From positions 1 through 16,974 of the forward strand of contig JBHOQU010000117.1 in NCBI GenBank assembly GCA_042408785.1: 16,974 bases of DNA. The letters run 5' to 3'. The stretch is from JAUQQI01 sp042408785 (lineage in GTDB: Bacteria > Chloroflexota > Dehalococcoidia > JAUQQI01). Of the stretch, positions 5,870 to 12,718 are shown piece by piece. The position numbers and the translations under genes are program-made. Below the pieces are notes generated by a model, which made no database searches, was not told where the DNA came from, and was given only the letters and a program-made list of their open reading frames with translations. Position 1 is the stretch's first letter; every line of letters begins with the position of its first letter.

Positions 5870-7525
5870 CTACTGCTCAACCCACCACTCCGCCGCGTTC
5901 CACATCTCCAGGTAGGCCGGGGCCGGCTTGTAGCCTTTAAGCCGCTTGTTCACCGGGGTGTGGTCGGCCCGCCAGGCCAAGAAAACATAGGCCGGGTCCT
6001 CGTTGATCATCTTGAGGGCCTGGGCGTAAAGGCTTTTGCGCTGCTGCCGGTCCAGGGTTGCCTGGGCTTTAAGCAGGATTTCGTCGAGCTGCGGGTTGCA
6101 GTAGCGACCCCAGTTGGTGGTCGGGTTCTTTTCCGGACACAGGTAGTGCTGGGCCAGGTCGGCCGGGTCCACGTAGCGGCCGGTGTAAGAGTAGGCCATC
6201 TCGTACTGGGCTCGGGGCAGGGCATTGCCCCACATGGTGGCCACATCAACGTTCTTGATGCGGGTCTCGACCCCGATTTCCTTCCACTGACTCCCGATGA
6301 ACGAGAGGATCTGGACCCGCTCCTGCTCCCCGGCAATATTTAGAATTTCAAAGCTGAGCCGCTGGTCGCCCCGCACCCGAACGCCATCCGGGCCGGGCCT
6401 GAAGCCGGCCTCATCCAGGAGCTGGCGGGCCTTCTGCGGGTTGTAATCGAACTTGTCGATATCGTCGCTGTAGGCCCAGGACGACGGCGGGATCAGGCTC
6501 CAGGCCGGCTGAACCAGCCCCCGCAAGACCGTCCCGGCCAGGGCTTTCCGGTCGAAGCCGTAGTTGAGGGCAAGCCGCACCCGTCGGTCGGCCAGCCTGG
6601 GGTCCTGGTTGTTTACCCAGATGATCCAGGGGGAGGTGGCGTTGGTGGTGATAAGCTGGATATGGGGCATCCGCTGGACGATGGGCACCTGGTCGTTGAG
6701 CATCCGGAACCGGATGTCCACTTCCCCGGTCTCCAGCTGGTTCGTCAGGGTGTTGGCATCGGTGATGATTTTGATGACGATCCGGTCCAGGTATGGCCTG
6801 TCGGAGAGGTAGTACTCCGGATTGCGCTCCACCATGATGTAGTTACCGGGTCGCCACTCCACGAACCTGAATGGCCCGAGGCCCGGCCGGTTGGTCCGAA
6901 ACCACTCGTGGGTTGCCAGATCCTTGGGAGGCACGCTTCCAAGGATGTGCTGGGGCAGGATCGTGACGATGGCCACCCGGTCCAGGAAGGCGGCATCCAG
7001 GGTCTTGAACTTAAAGACCACGGTGTAGTCGTCGGGCAGGTCCACCGACTCGATCTGATTCCACCCAACCCGGCCCCGGACGGGCACATCCGGGTGCATA
7101 AGGGTCTGGTAGGTAAAGAGGACGTCTTTGCTGGTGAAGGGCCGGCCGTCGTGCCACCTGACCCCCCGGCGAAGTTTGAAGGTCCAGGTGAGGCCGTCCC
7201 GGGAGATGAGGCCGTTCTCGACGGTGGGCACCTGCTCAGCCAGGGCCGGGATGTACTCCTGCTTTTCATTGATCCGGATGAGGGGCTCGTTAATCAGGTC
7301 CGCCACTTCCTGCGCCACCGTCAGCCCGGTAATCGGTCCCCAGAGGCGGTCGGGCTCCTGGTGAAGCCCGACGGTTACCTGGCCGCCTCGCCGGGGCTGG
7401 CCGGCCGCCGGGGGAGTGGCCGCCCCCGGCTGCTGGGGAGCCTGGGGCGACGGGGCGCAGGCGGCCACGGCCGCGCCGGCCCCCAAGAGCACCATTCCGC
7501 CGATAAACCTACGCCGGGTCCACAT
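5870..7525 (-). CDS. Family-5 ABC substrate-binding lipoprotein (oligopeptide/DppA-type), Tat-exported
   Basis: 551 residues. MWTRRRFIGG is a twin-arginine motif and VAAC a lipobox (Cys23), followed by a Pro/Gln/Ala/Gly linker, so the mature protein is probably Tat-exported and lipid-anchored. Family-5 features follow in order: QVTVGLHQEPDRLWGP, DGLTWTFKLRRGVRWHDGRPFTSKDVLFTYQ (the 'f.LR..v.WhdG.p.ta.Dv.fs' block, about residues 110-140), NPEYYLSDRPYLDRIVIKII and a C-terminal lobe. These proteins capture oligopeptides, opines, nickel chelates or oligosaccharides. The ATG at 7525 has AAGGAGGG upstream and overlaps the second creatininase gene's stop by 17 bp. Its place in the LacI cluster suggests it delivers the substrate of the enzymes encoded upstream. 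No ATPase is encoded beside it. Confidence 0.92.
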   Translation of the reverse strand: MWTRRRFIGGMVLLGAGAAVAACAPSPQAPQQPGAATPPAAGQPRRGGQVTVGLHQEPDRLWGPITGLTVAQEVADLINEPLIRINEKQEYIPALAEQVPTVENGLISRDGLTWTFKLRRGVRWHDGRPFTSKDVLFTYQTLMHPDVPVRGRVGWNQIESVDLPDDYTVVFKFKTLDAAFLDRVAIVTILPQHILGSVPPKDLATHEWFRTNRPGLGPFRFVEWRPGNYIMVERNPEYYLSDRPYLDRIVIKIITDANTLTNQLETGEVDIRFRMLNDQVPIVQRMPHIQLITTNATSPWIIWVNNQDPRLADRRVRLALNYGFDRKALAGTVLRGLVQPAWSLIPPSSWAYSDDIDKFDYNPQKARQLLDEAGFRPGPDGVRVRGDQRLSFEILNIAGEQERVQILSFIGSQWKEIGVETRIKNVDVATMWGNALPRAQYEMAYSYTGRYVDPADLAQHYLCPEKNPTTNWGRYCNPQLDEILLKAQATLDRQQRKSLYAQALKMINEDPAYVFLAWRADHTPVNKRLKGYKPAPAYLEMWNAAEWWVEQ

Positions 7526-8303
7526 GCTCTTCCCTCCTTTGCGTGGCCCTAATCTGGCCTAAAAGTTCCAGGGTTCGGTTAATGTAGTCGACCGACGCGT
7601 CCACCGCGGCTTCCACGGCGAGCCGGCCTTTCTCCGCCGAGGCCCGCGAGGGCCAGCCCCACACCCCTGCCGGGGAGAGGCTGGCGAAGGGCGTGAATTC
7701 CAGGTAAGAGGGGGGACGGGCTGGGACGAAATCCTGGGCCGAGCCCCGAACCAGTTCCGGCCTCAGGTACAGCAGGACGGAGGTCTCCAGGTCGCCGGCG
7801 TGCAGGTCGCCGGCCGGGAAGACCTCCCGTAGAGCCGGTCCGGCCAGGGCAAAGGGCTGCAGCCAGATGGCCGTAATGGCCGGGTGCTCGTAGTTCAACT
7901 GGCGCACCGCCGTCTTTACAATGGGGTTGCCCCAGGGCCGGGTGGCCGACCCGGAAGGCAGACCGTGGCCGTTGATGACGACCAGTCGGCGGATGCCGTG
8001 GGCTTCCAGGGAGCGGGCGATGTCGGCCACCACTGCCCAGAGGGTTTCGGCCTCGAGGCTTAGGGTGCCCCGCTGGCCCCGATGGGGGCCCGAGGTTCCC
8101 ACCGGCCAGACGGGCAGAAGGAAGACGGCGGCGTCCAGGCGGTCGGCGATCCGGGCCGCAAGGGTCCCAACGATCACCTCATCGGTTCCCACCGGCAGGT
8201 GGGGCCCGTGGGGCTCATGCTGGGCCAGGGGCAGGATGGCCAGCTCCGGCCGGGCGTATTGGAAGTCGGCCGCCGTGTTTTCCAGGGTCAGGACCGCGCC
8301 CAT
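7509..8303 (-). CDS. Creatininase-family amidohydrolase, divergent paralogue
   Basis: 264 residues from the ATG at 8303 (AAGGTG upstream); a longer frame to 8522 lies inside the neighbour and is not coding. The family metal site is present as HEPHGPHLPVGTD (29-41), with E30, H32 and D41, and NGHG with H113. However, the usual NGHGGN box is interrupted: NGHG, then about 10 extra residues (LPSGSATRPW), then GN. The HAGE motif reads HAGDLETS (168-175). The family hydrolyses cyclic amides and related C-N bonds (creatinine; ArfB and MftE are other members) using two metal ions. It lies 16 bp after a more canonical paralogue, so it may have a changed substrate pocket or form a mixed oligomer. Activity is likely but unproven. 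Confidence 0.83.
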   Translation of the reverse strand: MGAVLTLENTAADFQYARPELAILPLAQHEPHGPHLPVGTDEVIVGTLAARIADRLDAAVFLLPVWPVGTSGPHRGQRGTLSLEAETLWAVVADIARSLEAHGIRRLVVINGHGLPSGSATRPWGNPIVKTAVRQLNYEHPAITAIWLQPFALAGPALREVFPAGDLHAGDLETSVLLYLRPELVRGSAQDFVPARPPSYLEFTPFASLSPAGVWGWPSRASAEKGRLAVEAAVDASVDYINRTLELLGQIRATQRREEHVDPA

Positions 8304-8319
8304 CGTCCAGCCTTTCACC

Positions 8320-9054
8320 TTAGTCCGTATCCCCGTGACTTCCCCGGGCCAGCCAGTGGACGGCCCCCAGGACGTACCCGACGATGGCCTCAACCCGGGC
8401 AGCCAGCGCCTGCTCCCCCTTGCGAGGGTCGGCATAGGCGGGGCAGCCCCAAACCCCCTCGGGGTTAAGGCGGTCGATGGTGACGTAGTCCAAAAACTCC
8501 CGGCCGACGGGCACGGTGCCATCAGGCCGGGCCGACCGGACTAGGTCCGGCCGCAGGTAGAGCATCACCGAGGTCTCCACCTCCCCGGCGTGAACCTCCC
8601 GGTCGGCGGTAGCGAAGATGGGGCTCTGGCCCGGAAGAAGGGCCAGGGATTCCGGGGCCAGCAGTAACTTAAGGGCCCTCAGCTCCCGGTTCAGGCTTTC
8701 TACGGCCGGCTCCAGGATGAAGTTGCCGCCGTGGCCGTTTATCACCACCAGCACCCGGACCCCCTGCTCTTCCAGGGAGCGGGCGATGTCCCGCAGAACG
8801 GCCGCCAGGGTGGCCGGCTTGAGCCAGACGGTCCCCCCAAGGGGGCCGTGGCATTCGCTCAGGCTGACGGGAACAGGCGGCAGAAGCCAGGCGTCAAGCC
8901 GCTCGGCCACCCGACGGGCGAGGGCATCGACGGCCAGCAGGTCGGTCCCCACCGGCAGGTGCGGGCCGTGCTGTTCGACCGCCCCGATGCCCAGCACCGC
9001 AACCTCGGGCCGTTGGGCCTGGAACTCCGGCCAGGTGGCCCGATTGTCCAGCAT
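8320..9054 (-). CDS. Creatininase-family amidohydrolase, canonical paralogue
   Basis: 244 residues from the ATG at 9054, which has GGGAGGGT at good spacing; an upstream TTG at 9072 lies inside that signal and is less likely. All family motifs are intact: GIGAVEQHGPHLPVGTD (22-38; E27, H29, D38 as metal ligands), VVINGHGGNFIL (103-114; H108) and HAGEVETSVMLYLRPDLV (155-172). Members hydrolyse cyclic amides, formamides or peptide C-termini, so the substrate cannot be fixed from sequence. It follows the luciferase-like gene by 4 bp and precedes a divergent paralogue by 16 bp. A reasonable inference is that the monooxygenase oxidises a ring and this enzyme, alone or with its paralogue, opens it. 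Confidence 0.9.
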   Translation of the reverse strand: MLDNRATWPEFQAQRPEVAVLGIGAVEQHGPHLPVGTDLLAVDALARRVAERLDAWLLPPVPVSLSECHGPLGGTVWLKPATLAAVLRDIARSLEEQGVRVLVVINGHGGNFILEPAVESLNRELRALKLLLAPESLALLPGQSPIFATADREVHAGEVETSVMLYLRPDLVRSARPDGTVPVGREFLDYVTIDRLNPEGVWGCPAYADPRKGEQALAARVEAIVGYVLGAVHWLARGSHGDTD

Positions 9055-9058
9055 CCGG

Positions 9059-10063
9059 TTACCCTCCCCCAACCCGGCTGGGCCGGAAGGCCGGCATCAC
9101 CTCCCGGGCGATGAGCCGCAGCTCGGTCAGGATGTGGTCGTGGGGCATCCCTGGGAAGTAAAGCCGACAAATAAGGTGGTCGACCCCCAGCGCCTGACGG
9201 AACCGCTCGATCTGCCGGATGACCTGATCAGGAGTGCCCACAATAAAGCGGTCCCGGCCGATCACGTCCAGCCGGTCGGTGGCAACACCTGCCTGGCCGA
9301 TGAGGGGATGCCGCCAGTCCTTGCCGTACTCGTCCCGGTAGTTGACCATCAGGTGACGCTCGGCCAGCTCCCGGGCCCGGGCCTCGGTTTCGGCGATAAC
9401 CACGTCGCGGGTTAGGGGCCTGGGAACCTGATTCGGCTCCTTCCCGGCCTCCTTGAGAAACGTATGGTAGGCAGCCTGGGCCTCAAGCAGGGTCGGCAGG
9501 TCGGCGGTCGGCCCCGGCAGCCAGGCATCCCCCAAATGGGCGGCCCGGCGCAGGGCGTTGGGGCTCCAGCCGCCCACCCAGACGGGAATCGGGGCCGAGG
9601 GCCTGGGCTCGATCCGGCCGTGGCGGACCTGGTAGAAGCGGCCCTCGAAGGTGACGTCCTCTTCCGTCCAGAGGCGGCGTATGAGGCGCAGGGCCTCGGC
9701 GAAGCGGGACCCCCGACCCTCCAGGGGAACTCCGTAAAGCTCGAACTCCTGGGGCCGGTAGCCGACGGCGGCCCCCAGGATGAACCGGTTGCCGGACATG
9801 ACGGCGAGCATGGCGGCGTCTTCGGCCAGCCGGACCGGGTGATAAAACGGCACCACCGCCACGTCGGTGCCCAGCAGGATTCGGCTCGTCCGGGTGGCCC
9901 AGCCGGCCAGCACCATCAGCGGCGAGGGCCAGTAGTGGTTGGGCACCCCGTGGTGCTCCTCCATCCAGACGGAGTCAAAGCCCAGCTCCTCCCCCAGGAG
10001 CACCTCCTCGAGGGCTTCCCGGTAGAACCGCCCCCCTTCGGTGGGGATGAACCCGAACCGCAT
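9059..10063 (-). CDS. Luciferase-like (LLM) flavin- or F420-dependent oxidoreductase
   Basis: 334 residues, a full-length bacterial-luciferase-like TIM barrel. Visible signatures include EELGFDSVWMEEHHGVPNHY (25-44), TSRILLGTDVAVVPFYHPVRLAEDAAML and GAAVGYRPQEFELYGVPLEGRGSRFAEAL, the last typical of F420/FMN-dependent LLM enzymes. A C-terminal FIVGTPDQVIRQIERFRQALGVDHLI block is also characteristic. FMN with reduced flavin from a reductase, or F420, cannot be distinguished here, and no reductase gene is nearby. Such enzymes oxygenate or dehydrogenate organic substrates (alkanesulfonates, pyrimidines, EDTA-type chelates). It lies 1 bp after the DHDPS-like gene and 4 bp before the first creatininase gene, implying one pathway. 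Start ATG 10063 has CCGGTGGGAGACTGAA upstream, with GGTGGGAG as a fair Shine-Dalgarno. Confidence 0.9.
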   Translation of the reverse strand: MRFGFIPTEGGRFYREALEEVLLGEELGFDSVWMEEHHGVPNHYWPSPLMVLAGWATRTSRILLGTDVAVVPFYHPVRLAEDAAMLAVMSGNRFILGAAVGYRPQEFELYGVPLEGRGSRFAEALRLIRRLWTEEDVTFEGRFYQVRHGRIEPRPSAPIPVWVGGWSPNALRRAAHLGDAWLPGPTADLPTLLEAQAAYHTFLKEAGKEPNQVPRPLTRDVVIAETEARARELAERHLMVNYRDEYGKDWRHPLIGQAGVATDRLDVIGRDRFIVGTPDQVIRQIERFRQALGVDHLICRLYFPGMPHDHILTELRLIAREVMPAFRPSRVGGG

Positions 10064-10064
10064 T

Positions 10065-11009
10065 TCAGTCTCCCACCGGGGCGGCCTGCAGGAGTCCCAG
10101 GTCGACGAGGGCCCGCCGGATTCGCTCCCGGTCGGCCGGCCCCACCGGCAGGAGGGGCGGCCTAACCACCGCCCGGTCGATAACGCCCAGCATCACGAGG
10201 GCCTCCTTAAGCCGGGCCCGATAATTGCGGACCGGGGGCGCAAATACGGCCTGTTCAAGGGGCAGAAGCTGCTCCCAGATGCGGGTAGCCTCGGCAAAGT
10301 TGCCCGCCATGGCTTCCCGGTGCATCCGGACCTGCAGCTCGGTGGCGACGGCCGCAAAGCCGATCAGGGCGCCCTCGGCCCCCAGGACGAAGGACTCGTA
10401 GATAAAGTTGTCGTTACCGGTGAGCAAGGTAATCTTCCGCCGGCACTGGCGGATCACGTCCCGGGTCTGGACGAACTTCACGGCGTCGAAGGAGGCCTCT
10501 TTGATGGCTACCACCGAGTCGATGCCTTCGACCAGCCGGACCAGGGCCTCGTCGCTGAAAATGACGCCGCCCAGGGCCGGCTGAAGCTGGAACAGGATGA
10601 TGGGCAGGTCGACGGCCTCGGCGATGGCCGCGTGGTAGGCATAGGGGACCTCGGGCTCCAGGGGCTGGCCCGCGAAGGCCGGAATGGGAAATACCAGCAG
10701 GGCGTCGGCCCCGGCGGCCTGGGCGTCCCGGGCCAGCTCCACCGCCTGGGCGGTGTAGGTGGCAGCCAGCCCGGCCACCACGGCCGCCCGGCCGGCCACC
10801 GCGTCCACGGCGGTCTCAAGGACCGACCGGCGCTCCTCCCGGGAGAGGTGGGGCCCCTCGCCGGTGTCCACGTTGACGGCTACTCCCACTACACCCTGCC
10901 GGACAACCCAGTCCAAGTAGCGGCGAAGGCCCGGCAGGTCCGGGGAATAATCGTCCCGCATCGGCAGGACCGTGGCGGCAATGATGCCTTTCAGGTTGGG
11001 GACTTTCAC
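10065..11009 (-). CDS. DHDPS/N-acetylneuraminate-lyase superfamily protein with altered active site
   Basis: 314 residues from a GTG at 11009 with GAGGAGG upstream. Overall length and order match the DapA/NanA class I aldolase superfamily: LKGIIAATVLPM at the start, a Schiff-base lysine K170 in VAIKEAS, and GNDNFIYESFVLGAEGALIGFA after it. But the standard catalytic residues are missing. The GTTGE loop reads VDTGE (47-51), so the first Thr is Asp. The LYNxP block reads LFQLQP (139-144), replacing the key Tyr with Phe140. The YYN block reads FPIPAF, with no Tyr. It is therefore unlikely to be dihydrodipicolinate synthase; a Schiff-base aldolase, dehydratase or decarboxylase for this operon's substrate is more likely. 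It lies 12 bp after the LacI gene and 1 bp before the LLM gene. Confidence 0.87.
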   Translation of the reverse strand: MKVPNLKGIIAATVLPMRDDYSPDLPGLRRYLDWVVRQGVVGVAVNVDTGEGPHLSREERRSVLETAVDAVAGRAAVVAGLAATYTAQAVELARDAQAAGADALLVFPIPAFAGQPLEPEVPYAYHAAIAEAVDLPIILFQLQPALGGVIFSDEALVRLVEGIDSVVAIKEASFDAVKFVQTRDVIRQCRRKITLLTGNDNFIYESFVLGAEGALIGFAAVATELQVRMHREAMAGNFAEATRIWEQLLPLEQAVFAPPVRNYRARLKEALVMLGVIDRAVVRPPLLPVGPADRERIRRALVDLGLLQAAPVGD

Positions 11010-11021
11010 GGCAAAACCTCC

Positions 11022-12059
11022 TCAGGCTGAATATGGCCGGGTAGACCGGCGAACCTTCAGTTCAAAGCCGAGGACGGTGTCCTCGGGCATCTCGGCGCCG
11101 TTGAGGGCGTCCAGGATCAGGCGGACGGCCACCGTGGCCAGGTCCCGACCCCGGAAGCTGACGGTGGTCAAGGGCGGCTCAACCACCGATGCGATGGGAA
11201 GGTCGTTCATGCTCACCAGGCTCACCCGATCCGGAACGGCGATTCCGGCCTCCCGCAGGGCCACCAGGGCCCCGATGGCCATGATATCCGTCGAGGCCAC
11301 CAGGGCCGAGAAATCTGTTCCCCGGGCGAGCAGCTCCCGGGTGGCCCGGTAGCCCCCGTCCCAGGTGTACCAGCCGACGGCCACCAGGCTTGGGTCGAAG
11401 GGCAGGCCGTGCTCGGCCAGGGCCTGGCGGTAGCCCTGCAACCGGTCGGTGGAGGTAGTAAAGTTAGGCTGGCCGGCAATAAAGGCGATGCGCCGGTGAC
11501 CCAGGCTTATCACATGCTCGGTAGCGGCCCGGGCAACGGCCACGTTGTCGACCCGGACCATGGGCACCCCGACGGGATGGCGGGAAAGGGCGACCACCCG
11601 GGTTCCCCGGGCGGTGAGAGAGGCCACCTCCCGCCGCAGGTGTTCGATGTGGGCCGGGTCCTCGACGCAGCCGCCGGCGAAGATGAGGCCGTCGGGACGG
11701 AACGCCCGGAAGGAGCGCACCACCCGGATCTCCTTGTCCGGGTCCCGGTCGGTGCTGCAGATAAGGGCGCTGTAGCCGTCGGCCTGGCAGGCGTCTTCGA
11801 CGGCGCGGGCGATCTCGGCAAAATAGGGGTCGGCGATGTCGTGGACGGTGAGGGCGATGAGCCCGGTTCGGCGGCGAACTAAGGCCCGGGCGATGGCATC
11901 GGGGACGTAATCGAGGCGGCGGGCGGCCTCGAGGACCCTGGCCCGGGCCTCGGGGCTGACCGGGTAGTCAGCATTGGAGAGGATGCGGGAGGCGGTGGCA
12001 ACGGAGACCTTCGCCTCCCGGGCGACGTCCACGATGGAGACCCGACGGGCCGGGGCCAC
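11022..12059 (-). CDS. LacI/GalR-family transcriptional repressor
   Basis: 345 residues from the GTG at 12059. The helix-turn-helix is SIVDVAREAKVSVATASRIL followed by the hinge helix region DYVPDAIARALVRRRTG, then a periplasmic-binding-like effector domain (LIALTVHDIADPYFAEIARAVEDA; VRVDNVAVARAATEHVISLGHRRIAFI; DRVSLVSMNDLPIASVVEPPLTTV), all diagnostic. GTG is preferred because GAGAGGGG lies about nine bases upstream; an in-frame TTG at 12080 has no such site and would touch the operator. First gene of an eight-gene minus-strand cluster, with a strong promoter and a LacI-type palindrome at its predicted start point, so autorepression is likely and would control the whole cluster. LacI regulators usually sense sugars or small metabolites; the effector is unknown. 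Confidence 0.95.
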   Translation of the reverse strand: MAPARRVSIVDVAREAKVSVATASRILSNADYPVSPEARARVLEAARRLDYVPDAIARALVRRRTGLIALTVHDIADPYFAEIARAVEDACQADGYSALICSTDRDPDKEIRVVRSFRAFRPDGLIFAGGCVEDPAHIEHLRREVASLTARGTRVVALSRHPVGVPMVRVDNVAVARAATEHVISLGHRRIAFIAGQPNFTTSTDRLQGYRQALAEHGLPFDPSLVAVGWYTWDGGYRATRELLARGTDFSALVASTDIMAIGALVALREAGIAVPDRVSLVSMNDLPIASVVEPPLTTVSFRGRDLATVAVRLILDALNGAEMPEDTVLGFELKVRRSTRPYSA

Positions 12060-12080
12060 CAGGCTATTCCCCTCTCGCAA

Positions 12081-12094
12081 AGTAAACGTTTTCT
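12081..12094. promoter_or_regulatory. LacI-type operator
   Basis: AGTAAACGTTTTCT is a 14-bp imperfect palindrome centred on CG. It keeps the inner core of the LacI/PurR-type consensus TGNAANCGNTTNCA; only the outermost bases differ. It lies just downstream of the -10 box, at about +1 to +14 of the predicted repressor transcript, an ideal place for repression. Confidence 0.7.
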
Positions 12095-12099
12095 GGTTC

Positions 12100-12129
12100 T
12101 TTATAAGGCAAAAGCCTTCCGCCTGTCAA
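12100..12129 (-). promoter_or_regulatory. Promoter of the LacI-led operon
   Basis: On the minus strand: TTGACA (12129-12124, perfect), an 18-base spacer, then TATAAA (12105-12100, five of six). The predicted start falls at the LacI-type operator. Between the boxes lies a perfect inverted repeat AAGGC-AAAA-GCCTT (12105-12118), which could be a second regulator site. Confidence 0.75.
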
Positions 12130-12196
12130 GGATTGCCCGGGCGGACCGGGGCTTTCCGGTTGGACCCCGTGCAATAGAAGTCCCCCCGTCGGCGTG

Positions 12197-12622
12197 TTAG
12201 CCGGTCGGGGAGCCTTCGGGCCGCAGCGAGGCTGCCAGGGCCTGCCGAACCAGGGGCGGCAGGGGCGTCGGCCGGCCGCTGGGGTCCAGCCAGACCTGGA
12301 CCGAGCTGCCCCGCGCCACCGGGACCCCGTCGCTCTTGCGGACCAGCTCGTATTCGAGGCTGAAGCTGGTGTTGCCCACCCGGGCCGTCCACGCCGATGC
12401 CACCACAACCTCCGGAAAGGTTAGCGGCGCCAGGAAGCTGGCCTCGGTGGCGGCCAGGGTAAAATTCCGCTCGCCCGGCTGGCGGGGCCGCTGGATAATG
12501 CCGAGGCGCATCAGGTGGACCAGACGGACCTGTTCGAAATACACGAAGTACACGGCGTTGTTCACGATGCCGTCGCCGTCGATGTCGGTGGACCTGACGT
12601 CGAGTTCGACCACGGTTATCAT
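12197..12622 (-). CDS. Hotdog-fold acyl-CoA thioesterase (YbgC/4HBT-like)
   Basis: 141 residues from the ATG at 12622, a normal length for the family. Near the start, VRSTDIDGDGIVNNAVYFVYFEQVR (9-33) corresponds to the 4-hydroxybenzoyl-CoA thioesterase signature VR..DtDa.GHVNN..Y..yfe..R. The catalytic Asp position (D13 or D15) is kept, but the usual His before VNN is Ile19. The C-terminal half has SFLAPLTFPEVVVASAWTARVGNTSFSLEYELVR, typical of the second strand set. It probably hydrolyses an acyl-CoA thioester in the cytoplasm; the substrate is unknown. An in-frame TTG at 12655 is an alternative start but would add 11 unusual residues and overlap a possible TATACT -10 box. The gene is divergent from the FAD oxidase gene. 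Confidence 0.85.
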   Translation of the reverse strand: MITVVELDVRSTDIDGDGIVNNAVYFVYFEQVRLVHLMRLGIIQRPRQPGERNFTLAATEASFLAPLTFPEVVVASAWTARVGNTSFSLEYELVRKSDGVPVARGSSVQVWLDPSGRPTPLPPLVRQALAASLRPEGSPTG

Positions 12623-12665
12623 ATCGGCTTCCGGAAACGGCGGCCTGTTCGCCAAAGTATACCAG

Positions 12666-12695
12666 TTGCCCCCCGCTCAGGCTCTCCCCTACAAT
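12666..12695 (+). promoter_or_regulatory. Promoter of the GlcD-like oxidase gene
   Basis: TTGCCC (12666-12671, four of six to the -35 consensus), an 18-base spacer and TACAAT (12690-12695, five of six). The predicted start is near 12702, leaving a leader of about 17 bases containing AGGCGAGG ahead of the GTG at 12719. Confidence 0.5.
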
Positions 12696-12718
12696 ATCCC
12701 AGGCGAGGAAAAGTTGCG

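Noticed and set aside
6662..7552. Long plus-strand open frame (296 codons) antisense to the substrate-binding protein gene.
   Set aside because: Translation is rich in Gly, Asp, His and Pro with no recognisable motif; the opposite strand encodes a canonical family-5 binding protein with a signal peptide.
10065..11009. Calling this gene dapA (lysine biosynthesis).
   Set aside because: Key active-site Thr and Tyr residues are replaced and the gene is embedded in a LacI-controlled transport and catabolic operon.
12515..12718. N-terminal extension of the GlcD-like protein.
   Set aside because: It overlaps the divergent thioesterase gene, lacks a ribosome binding site and would precede the promoter at 12666-12695; the GTG at 12719 has a good upstream signal.
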